From: UBA6170 sp942491385
GTDB lineage: Bacteria > Chloroflexota > Anaerolineae > Anaerolineales > Anaerolineaceae
Assembly (NCBI GenBank): GCA_942491385.1
Contig: CALOAF010000005.1
Coordinates: 558,001 to 622,000 of the forward strand
Direction of reading: 5' to 3'
Length of the DNA stretch: 64,000 nt
Shown here: positions 1 to 6,731 of the stretch, piece after piece
How the letters are laid out: every line of letters starts with the position of its first letter
Position numbering within the stretch: position 1 is the stretch's first letter
Position numbers and translations under genes: made by a program
The notes under the pieces: generated by a model
Databases searched by the model: none
Seen by the model: only the letters and a program-made list of their open reading frames with translations
What the model was told of the DNA's origin: nothing

Positions 1-431
1 ATTAAATTCACTGCCACTACTGCTTTATCGGTAATTTCCAACACCTGCAAAATCAAATTTAGATTGCGTTCCAACGCGGTAGCATCAGCCACCACGATCG
101 TACAATCTGGCTGACCAAACAAAATGAAATTACGCGCCACCTCTTCATCCTGTGACGCCGACAATAATGAATACGTCCCTGGCAAATCCACTAATTTATA
201 GCGTACATTTTGAAAAACATAGCCCCCTTCGGCACGGGTTACTGTTTTACCAGGCCAGTTGCCAGTGTGTTGATTCAGACCGGTTAAAGCATTAAACAAG
301 GTCGACTTACCAGTATTCGGATTGCCTGCCAAAGCGATAATCCGGTCAAATTTATCCAGTTTCAAGCCCATCTGTTCCAATTGTGCTGTCATTGGGCATC
401 CTTCACAGCCACTGGTTGTGTGTAAAGCCAT
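1..431 (-). CDS. feoB: Ferrous iron transporter FeoB, N-terminal part (cut by window edge)
   Basis: FeoB is the inner-membrane Fe(II) permease; its N-terminal G domain hydrolyses GTP. Only about 143 residues are in the window and the membrane part lies beyond base 1. Seen in the translation: a short Cys-containing leader (GCEGCP), the P-loop GNPNTGKST, the G3 motif DLPGTYSL, and the VVADATALERNLNLILQ stretch typical of FeoB. The start is the ATG at 431, with an AGGAG Shine-Dalgarno that overlaps the stop region of the upstream regulator gene, so the two are probably one transcript and translationally coupled. The P-loop has Thr where many FeoB proteins have Ser, a minor variation. Confidence 0.95.
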   Translation of the reverse strand, partial: MALHTTSGCEGCPMTAQLEQMGLKLDKFDRIIALAGNPNTGKSTLFNALTGLNQHTGNWPGKTVTRAEGGYVFQNVRYKLVDLPGTYSLLSASQDEEVARNFILFGQPDCTIVVADATALERNLNLILQVLEITDKAVVAVNL

Positions 432-442
432 TTTTATCTCCT

Positions 443-1474
443 TTATGCTGCTGCTTGAATGGGTGTTACCCAAATATCTTGTGCCTGATCACTGCGCAAG
501 GCAATTAATGTTCCACGCACACGGTATGCCCGAGGGTCACCAAAAGAATTATCCAGCTCTGGAAAAATTGTTGTGCCAGGCGTCAGCCCCAAATCCAGAA
601 AACGGCGGCGCGTAAAACCCTGACATTGTTCATCCAGCCGCACAATTTCCGCCTGCATCTGGCTGGGCAATTTGCTCAAGGGAATCGCTTCTCTTTGGAT
701 CAGGTCTTCCTTTGACAACTCCTGCACATACACATTGGCTGCCACTGCCGGCGCCAGGGTAAATTCCTGTTCTCCATCGGTCAGGATCACACGCTGCTTA
801 TTCTTTTCTAATATTCGCACCATCTGACCGGGTCTCAGTCCCGCTGCCATAATCTGTGCAAATGCAATAGCCGGCTCATCTTCCAGATGAACGATTTTTC
901 CCAACACATCTTCACGCCACTCATTTACCTGAATACCTTTTTCGTACGGAAGAAATTCTCCGGCAGCATTGGGAATTGGATCACCATGTGGGTCAGACAA
1001 CGGATGACCAAGCGCAGCATCCAGTTCGTCGATTTGTTTTTGTGTCATACCATGTTCACGGCGATTCGCATGCTCATGAACCTGATCCAGAGGCATGCGC
1101 GCTTCATCCAGTAAATAACGTTCCCACAAACGATGCGCACGGATAATTTGTAAAGCCAATCGCTCACCATCATCCGTAAGATGAACCAGATTCTTTTGGG
1201 TTTGGATCAAATCCTGCTCCGCCATAAGCTCAATTAATTCATATGTTTTTTTGGATGATATTTCTAATTTTCCGATTAATGCATCCACCCCCACCGGATG
1301 CCCCTGTTGTTCCTGATCAAAAATATATTTGAGCGCATCTTCCAACAGCACCCGCGCATTTGCCTGTTTATATTTCTGCCAGCGGTCTTTCAGTCCAAAT
1401 TTCGGGAAAAAGATCACCACCAGTAAAAAAAGGGAAACAAGAAAAAACAATAACCAGGAAAAGTTTTCAAACAT
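443..1474 (-). CDS. Membrane-anchored DtxR/MntR-type metalloregulator fused to FeoA-like domains
   Basis: 343 residues. Domain order: one N-terminal transmembrane helix (about 6-24), a basic linker, a winged helix (about 38-100), and a DtxR dimerisation/metal region. That region includes HRLWERYL and VHEHANRREH, which hold the His/Glu positions that bind metal in DtxR and IdeR, followed by DPHGDPIP. Next come a first SH3-like segment (about 175-250) and a second classic FeoA-like segment with FTRRRFLDLGLTPGT (about 265-340). By family, it should repress iron uptake genes when metal is bound. Its stop is 11 nt from feoB. Two palindromes at its promoter suggest autoregulation. The membrane anchor on a DNA-binding regulator is unusual. 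The regulator call is firm; the choice of iron over manganese comes from feoB next door. Confidence 0.88.
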   Translation of the reverse strand: MFENFSWLLFFLVSLFLLVVIFFPKFGLKDRWQKYKQANARVLLEDALKYIFDQEQQGHPVGVDALIGKLEISSKKTYELIELMAEQDLIQTQKNLVHLTDDGERLALQIIRAHRLWERYLLDEARMPLDQVHEHANRREHGMTQKQIDELDAALGHPLSDPHGDPIPNAAGEFLPYEKGIQVNEWREDVLGKIVHLEDEPAIAFAQIMAAGLRPGQMVRILEKNKQRVILTDGEQEFTLAPAVAANVYVQELSKEDLIQREAIPLSKLPSQMQAEIVRLDEQCQGFTRRRFLDLGLTPGTTIFPELDNSFGDPRAYRVRGTLIALRSDQAQDIWVTPIQAAA

Positions 1475-1483
1475 AGATCACCT

Positions 1484-1497
1484 TTATACATGTATAA
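1484..1497. promoter_or_regulatory. Palindrome 1, putative DtxR-type operator next to the Shine-Dalgarno
   Basis: A perfect 14-bp palindrome, TTATACATGTATAA, immediately upstream of the AGGTGA ribosome binding site (1478-1483) of the DtxR-FeoA gene. It shares the core ACATGT with palindrome 2. Its position would let a bound repressor block transcription shortly after initiation. Confidence 0.6.
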
Positions 1498-1503
1498 TTT
1501 TAT

Positions 1504-1521
1504 ATTTAGACATGTCTAAAT
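1504..1521. promoter_or_regulatory. Palindrome 2, putative DtxR-type operator over the transcription start
   Basis: A perfect 18-bp palindrome, ATTTAGACATGTCTAAAT, abutting the predicted -10 box. Its centre is 22 bp from that of palindrome 1, about two helical turns, so two regulator dimers could bind the same face of the DNA. The TTTAG...CTAAA outline resembles operators of the DtxR/MntR family. Assignment to the adjacent regulator is inferred. Confidence 0.65.
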
Positions 1522-1547
1522 TATATCAATAAATTAAATTTATGCAA
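1520..1547 (-). promoter_or_regulatory. Predicted sigma-70 promoter of the DtxR-feoB operon
   Basis: On the minus strand, TTGCAT (1542-1547) and TATAAT (1520-1525) are separated by 16 bp. Transcription would start within palindrome 2, a classic repressor layout. Confidence 0.6.
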
Positions 1548-1725
1548 GGGGTAAGACTTTCTTTTAGCTTACTCCCCTGATTGACTCCCCACTTCTATTT
1601 CTCTTGACGTTCATTAATGTCCAGTGATATTCCAGGTAGTAAAGAATTTCTAAATTCAACTATTTTTTCAAACCCAATCCACACCTAAATATAACCCACC
1701 GGGGAAATCTGGTGTTAAGCTGGCT

Positions 1726-1925
1726 AATATTGGCCACATTCTTCCGGCTCGATTTATATTAAACCTTTAGTCAGAATCTCGAAAGCAATGCCACCAATTA
1801 ATTCCATAGAAATATCTTTGGTGAAACCAGCCATTATTGGCCTCATTTTTCCTAAATTTCGGCTCGAATCAAATTAAACCCTTTGCCAGTATTTCGAAAG
1901 TGATTTGCTGCCTCGTTAATTGCTT
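1726..1925 (-). repeat. Diverged tandem duplicate of the end of the PAS pseudogene
   Basis: The stretch about 1726-1802 is a diverged copy of about 1834-1925. Both contain a tattggcc(a/t)cat element, then ggctcga, attaaacc and tttcgaaag or ctcgaaag in the same order. Read on the minus strand, the outer copy gives a stop-containing version (HCFRDSD then a stop) of the PAS end (NHFRNTGKGFNLIRAE). This looks like a decayed second copy of the PAS gene tail. No other gene is visible between 1548 and 1851. Confidence 0.5.
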
Positions 1926-2556
1926 TTCTTAATTCTTCATTTGAATTCTGATTTATCTGGTTCACCTTCATCGATCGCAATTCTTCAATGGAATACCCAT
2001 AGAATCGACTGGCACCTTGATTTGCATCGATAATCCGCCCGTCATCTGGTGAAACTAACATCATAGCTGCATCATGATCGGAAAACATATTTCGAAATCG
2101 CTGTTCACTATCTCTTAGTGCTTCTTCCACTTTCTTTCTTTTGGTAATATCCAGAAAAGTAGCTGCAAATTGGCCTGACTTTGGACTGAACGCATGGACC
2201 TGATATCATTTTCCTAAATCTTCAGAATAATTCTCAAAAAGCACATCCTGTCGCGTTAAGGCTACGTTTCCGTATGTTTCAATCCAGTGAGTTTCAATAT
2301 TAGGCAAGATCTCACGTATTCGCTTACCAATCACTTGTATATGTTTAAGTCCTGTCAATTCTTCGAATGCTGGATTGATGTCCAGGAAAATATAATCGAT
2401 TGGTTTACCCAGGTCATCCACGACAATTTCATGCAGAGCAAAACCTTCCACCATTTCTCGAAATAACAAACGATATCTCTCTTCAGATAGTTTTAATGCT
2501 TCAACAGCATTGATCTCGTCCATATCTTTTTCTAAATTGTCTTCCACCAATTTCAA
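1852..2556 (-). pseudogene. Decayed PAS-PAS sensor protein with an in-frame TGA
   Basis: Two PAS domains lie in one reading frame. The first (2209-2556) has LSEERYRLLFREMVEGFALH and INPAFEELTG; the second (1852-2130) has SEQRFRNMFSDHDAAMMLVS and NQGASRFYGYSIEEL. They are separated only by a TGA at 2206-2208, after EDLGK, where PAS families commonly have Trp in a W-Y-x-V pattern (the next residues are YQVHAF). A G-to-A change of TGG would explain it. The linker DITKRKKVEEAL is the usual PAS-PAS connector. There is no kinase or GGDEF output domain, and no convincing start: an upstream stop is near 2570, TTG is at 2556 and ATG at 2523. Probably a dead fragment of a signalling protein. Confidence 0.75.
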
Positions 2557-2922
2557 CTTTTCTTCTGAGAATTAAGTTGCTTTATCCAAGAATCAAAAGA
2601 ATTTGTTGAAATAAGTCCCAAAGTTCAGCTCAAAAATTTATCCTCATGCAGATACCCTTGACATTCACCATCATTTCACCAGTGATTTTGTCAATCAAAT
2701 AATTTTCTCAGCTGCTACTGTTAAATGTAGAAGTAAATAATCCAAATCTAGTTTTACCTAGATGACGGAATTTTTTAATTATACACCTACTTAAAAAGGG
2801 TTAAAATTATTTACGATAAATCAGATGATCTTTGATCAATATTAAATTTATTTCTTGCACCTGAATTTTCTTCTACCCTGAGAAAAAAGATTAACAATGA
2901 CCATTTCTTAATCAGAATCGCA
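2557..2922. other. AT-rich stretch with no gene recognised
   Basis: I see no open frame of useful length, no RNA gene and no strong hairpin. It probably holds further remnants of the decayed sensor gene plus the upstream region of the UroD-family gene. Confidence 0.5.
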
Positions 2923-3102
2923 ATGTCTGATATGATTCAAGCTCAAATTGTCGCTAAAGGTCAAACTTTCAACTCCGGAAAACCTCCCAAGCAGGAAAGA
3001 ATGGATGTCTTACGCTATGTTCTGGAATTGGCAAGCGTGGAGAATGGGATTAGTTTTTTTGCCAAGGTTTGTCCGATATCCAATTGCATTCTATTTTATT
3101 AA
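2923..3102 (+). CDS. Small ORF, possibly a truncated helix-turn-helix regulator
   Basis: 59 codons ending 18 nt before the UroD-family start. The middle (GKPPKQERMDVLRYVLELAS) looks like the first helices of a winged-helix regulator, but the recognition helix is missing and the tail (ISNCILFY) looks out of frame. No Shine-Dalgarno is visible. Either a remnant of a regulator for the next gene or a chance ORF. Confidence 0.25.
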   Translation: MSDMIQAQIVAKGQTFNSGKPPKQERMDVLRYVLELASVENGISFFAKVCPISNCILFY

Positions 3103-3120
3103 AAACAGGAGTTAATCTAA

Positions 3121-4189
3121 ATGTTTAAAGCTGAAATGACTTCCAGAGAACGAGTTCTGGCAGCAGCCCATCGTCAAGCCCCTGACCGTGTTCCACGTGA
3201 TATCCCCCTCGAAAAAATTTATGGTCAATCGCATGGTGGAGTATTTTGGGACACAGGATTTATTAACAGCCATGCGCTCTGATATTGCGATTGTTAACCC
3301 TGGTTCCACCCGGCTCAACCAGGATTATTCCGGCTATTATTCCAGTCCTGGTGTGACCTGGGACGAATGGGGGCGCGGTCGTATCTGGGATCAAAATGAC
3401 CAGTATGCCGAATATCTCTTCCCGCTCGAGCATGCCAAAACAATGGATGAAATTATCAATTATCCCTGGCCCGACCTGGATGCTGACTACCGCTATGCAG
3501 GCATGGCGGAACAGATCAATGCCAGGCATCATCAGGGTTATGCGGTCTCCTGCATTCTGACCGAAACCATTTTCGAAACTGCCTGGCAGCTACGTGGTAT
3601 GACCCAACTGTTTGAAGATATTCATCAAAACGAAGAAATAGCCGAATATCTGCTTAACCGCATCACCACTTACCGCGAAACCGCTGCACGAGCTTTTGCC
3701 CTGGCCGGTGCTGACATTATCTTTCTGGGTGATGATGTTGCCATGCAAACCGGTTTGATGATCAGCCCACGCATGTATCGTCAATGGTTCAAACCCTACC
3801 TGACCCGTGTGATTCAGGCGGCCAAACAGGCGAATCCAGATGTGTTGATTCAGTATCACTCGGATGGCATGATCAACAAACTGGTGCCGGATCTACTGGA
3901 AGCCGGGATCGATATCCTAAATCCGGTACAACCTGAGTGTGTGGATCATGGCTGGATCAAGCAAACGTATGGAGATCAGCTTGCCTTCTGTGGTGGGATT
4001 GGTGTGCAATCGGTGCTGCCGTTTGGATCCCCTGAGGAAGTTCGAGCACATGTACATGAAGTGATCCAGACTCTAGGCGCAGACGGTGGTTTGATTATTG
4101 CTCCTTCGCATATGATTGAACGTGATGTCAGCATCGAGAATATTGAAGCAATGCTCTCGGCAATCGACGAGTTTGGTCATTATGATTGA
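3121..4189 (+). pseudogene. Uroporphyrinogen decarboxylase-family protein with a one-base frameshift
   Basis: This family covers HemE and the corrinoid methyltransferases such as MtaA; several members act in methyl-group or aromatic demethylation pathways. The ATG at 3121 has a good AGGAG (3107-3111) and encodes TSRERVLAAAHRQAPDRVP, the standard N-terminus of corrinoid-type members. That frame stops near 3283. The remaining 330 residues are in the next frame, with NRMVEYFGT, DIIFLGDDVAMQTGLMISP, IQYHSDGM and FCGGIGVQ. Deleting one base in the C5 run (3204-3208) or the A6 run (3212-3217) restores one protein of about 355 residues. The rest of the frame is intact, so the lesion is recent or is a consensus error. 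The gene is convergent with the TIR gene, only 3 nt apart. The substrate is not predictable. Confidence 0.8.
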
Positions 4190-4192
4190 TTG

Positions 4193-5767
4193 TCATTGAG
4201 AATCGATTTGGAGAACCAACAATCCACGTAACTCGTCGGTAATATAGATAATATCATTTACAGCTTCCATATCAGTTGCCTGGAAAAGATCATCATAGGA
4301 AGCAGTTATTAGTAATTCTTCAGGATCTGTAATATTGACAGCAGTCACACCACTTGCTGTTAATACATTGTCTTCGTATTTCAGATAAGTGACATAAGCA
4401 TAATCGCCTGAGATGGATAATTTTGAAGAAAATCCTGGTAGAGTCAATATGTCCATTATCATCGGTTTTAACGGATCACTGACATCCAATGAAATTAACC
4501 CACTTTCACCCAAAGTCAAGTACGCTACCTTCTCAGAAACAACAATATCAATTATCCAATTACTGGTTTCAAATTGACTCAATAATTCAGGGTTGCCAGG
4601 ATCAGTAATATCAAAGATGAACAACCCCGCCCATCCACAACCAATATAGGCAATGTCATTCTCCACAAAAGGAGTACAGGGATTGCCCGAATGACTGGGG
4701 GGTTCCCATGCCCAAAGTTCAATTGGATACATTGGGTCACTTACATCATGGATTCCCCAATAATTATGTCCGGTGACATGAGCGAACCCATTTTCAATAA
4801 TCACATCATAGATACTTTGTATTGGTCCAAGATGAGAATCTTCATTTGGAAATGACGTTGACAATCCATCGCCGCCCAATTCTGATATAACCAACTTGCT
4901 TCCGTAATCACCACTGAGATAATATACTATTTCCCGATCTACAACCAAATCGTTTGCATTGGACGCTTGATAAATGGTAATAGGTTTAGGGTTTGAGGGG
5001 TCACCGATCGATAATTTTATCAAACCTTCCGTACCACTCGCAAGATAAAGCATATCATTCTCGGTAATAAATAAACCATTTGTTGATCCTGATGTGCGAT
5101 ATTCTCCGATAACTTTGAGAACAGGCACAGGAGTAGCAGTTGAAGTTGATGTTGTTTCAGGAATTGTTGTTGTTGAAATAAAATCGTTTGAAGCAAGCTG
5201 ATTATTATTTTTCAACATACCAGGAAGAAATATAATTGCGAGAATTGATAAAATCACCAATCCAGATCCAACAATCATTACCCATAGAGGAAGAGCCTTT
5301 TTCTTTTCAATTTCAGGTGGTGGCTTTCTAACTCCAGATGATTCCTTTCTTTCATCAGGTGGTCGCTCTTCCTTGAATAATTGAATTGTCCGGGCTAATT
5401 TATTAATATGATTTTCAATTGGGGGTGTAATTGCATCTAACCAGTGTTCAGTGGCAAGAAAATATGCCATCGCTCCAGTTGGATCGATGTTTTCAATTCT
5501 GAAAGGGATTACTATTACATTATTAGCCACTGCTCGTTCAACTTCTCTTACGACCTGTTTTGATTCATTGGAATTCCCGGAAAGGATAATAACCATAAAT
5601 TTACTGGCTTCAATTGCCTGAATAATTGCTTCTCCCCAGGAGAGTCCGGGCAAGATATCTCGCGGAGCAACCCAACATCTGATCCCCTTACTCTCAAGAC
5701 CTGCTACTACAGCATCTGCCACGGTTTTGTCTTTGGTGGAATAACTGACAAAGACATCATGAGCCAT
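4193..5767 (-). CDS. TIR domain protein with one transmembrane helix and a C-terminal beta-propeller
   Basis: 524 residues, intact. A TIR domain (about 3-115) starts with DVFVSYSTKDK and includes WVAPRDILPG and SGNSNESKQVVREVERA. Glu75 in the latter is the likely catalytic Glu if it is an NADase, as in many bacterial TIR proteins. A charged linker follows, then one TM helix (about 161-181), a Thr/Ser-rich segment, and about 300 residues of repeats with the DVSDP, DITDPGNPELL and NITDPEELL pattern of LVIVD beta-propellers. The topology suggests TIR inside and propeller outside. The start ATG has GGAG 7 nt upstream. It lies downstream of the RCK and RyR genes on the same strand with a gap of about 140 nt. 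It could act as effector or sensor of that cluster; function is not shown by the sequence. Confidence 0.85.
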   Translation of the reverse strand: MAHDVFVSYSTKDKTVADAVVAGLESKGIRCWVAPRDILPGLSWGEAIIQAIEASKFMVIILSGNSNESKQVVREVERAVANNVIVIPFRIENIDPTGAMAYFLATEHWLDAITPPIENHINKLARTIQLFKEERPPDERKESSGVRKPPPEIEKKKALPLWVMIVGSGLVILSILAIIFLPGMLKNNNQLASNDFISTTTIPETTSTSTATPVPVLKVIGEYRTSGSTNGLFITENDMLYLASGTEGLIKLSIGDPSNPKPITIYQASNANDLVVDREIVYYLSGDYGSKLVISELGGDGLSTSFPNEDSHLGPIQSIYDVIIENGFAHVTGHNYWGIHDVSDPMYPIELWAWEPPSHSGNPCTPFVENDIAYIGCGWAGLFIFDITDPGNPELLSQFETSNWIIDIVVSEKVAYLTLGESGLISLDVSDPLKPMIMDILTLPGFSSKLSISGDYAYVTYLKYEDNVLTASGVTAVNITDPEELLITASYDDLFQATDMEAVNDIIYITDELRGLLVLQIDSQ

Positions 5768-5907
5768 GGTTATTCTCCAAACAAAATGAAAATAAAATAA
5801 GGATGGAACAGAAAATAGAATAGAAATTGTAAATTAAGTGCGATTTATTTTGAATATGATCTTGGGAATGGTTTGAATAAAGAAAATCATTGTTAGAGGA
5901 GTTCATC

Positions 5908-6708
5908 TCAAGGACCTTGTGAAGCGATATTTTCCAATTTATTTGTTTTCTTATCCATAATTTGATCGACAACTGCATCAGCAGCTTGTTGGTAGGGGCA
6001 GAAAAAGTGGATATTTGGTTTTCTTGAAAGATCAAGTAATTCAGCCAAACCACTATGATGTAAACGAACCCAGACGGTAGTGCCGGGGCTTATCTGCTGA
6101 ATCTTGTAAGCAACCTCAAGATTAAGTGCATCTTCACCTGCTGTTAAGATCACTAATTTTGCGGTCTTTACATTTGCTTGCTCTAAAGTCTCTACATCTG
6201 CCATATCACCCTGAAAATGCACAGTGTGTTCATTATTCATTTTTAATTCAGCAAGTAGTCCTGATTTTGGATCGATGAGAACAAAATTCATTTCTGGTTG
6301 TTCATTGATCATTCTTTTAATTAATTGACGCCCCATTTCACCAACACCACATATAACAGTATGATTGGTAAATGTTTTTACCACCATTAAATCCCATTCC
6401 TTTCTATTTACATTGCGTTGCATGTAAATGGAAAATATTCTTAACACACCTTCTCCTAAAATAATGGCCATGCCGATCGGCATGATGAAAGCTAACACCA
6501 CTGGTACAAATCTTCCACCCGTTTCAACACTTTCAATCGTTGCAAGATAAAAAGAATCTAAAAACAACTGAGACCATCGAGCATCAGGTGTGTTTCCAAA
6601 AAACCTGAGCAATATTGATCCCAAAATCATTAAACCTAAGAACAAAAATAGGTTTATCCAAACTGTCGATACGATAATCCGTAGATCTCTAAAAATAAAT
6701 CGTTTCAT
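5908..6708 (-). CDS. Channel-like membrane protein with RCK/TrkA-N domain
   Basis: 266 residues. TM1 is about 11-34, a re-entrant pore-like segment about 48-66, TM2 about 66-90, then a Rossmann RCK (TrkA-N) domain from about 115. The Rossmann signature is CGVGEMG (Gly121, 123, 126), with an acidic VLIDP at the end of the second strand, as expected for NAD-type binding. By family this is a two-TM potassium channel subunit with a nucleotide-binding gate. The pore segment reads ATIESVETGGRF and lacks the TVGYG selectivity filter, so ion choice is unclear. The RCK-C half is absent. The start is 23 nt after the RyR gene stop, so the two are probably one transcript. Confidence 0.8.
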   Translation of the reverse strand: MKRFIFRDLRIIVSTVWINLFLFLGLMILGSILLRFFGNTPDARWSQLFLDSFYLATIESVETGGRFVPVVLAFIMPIGMAIILGEGVLRIFSIYMQRNVNRKEWDLMVVKTFTNHTVICGVGEMGRQLIKRMINEQPEMNFVLIDPKSGLLAELKMNNEHTVHFQGDMADVETLEQANVKTAKLVILTAGEDALNLEVAYKIQQISPGTTVWVRLHHSGLAELLDLSRKPNIHFFCPYQQAADAVVDQIMDKKTNKLENIASQGP

Positions 6709-6731
6709 GAATTGTTCTCATTGGTTGATAA

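Noticed and set aside
2206..2208. TGA recoded as Trp or selenocysteine in the PAS gene
   Set aside because: Intact genes in the window end at TGA, there is no hairpin of the right type after it, and the adjacent sequence is decayed; a nonsense mutation is simpler.
5757..6053. 98-residue minus-strand ORF overlapping the RCK gene end
   Set aside because: Different frame from the clear RCK domain, no Shine-Dalgarno and no family motif; a shadow frame.
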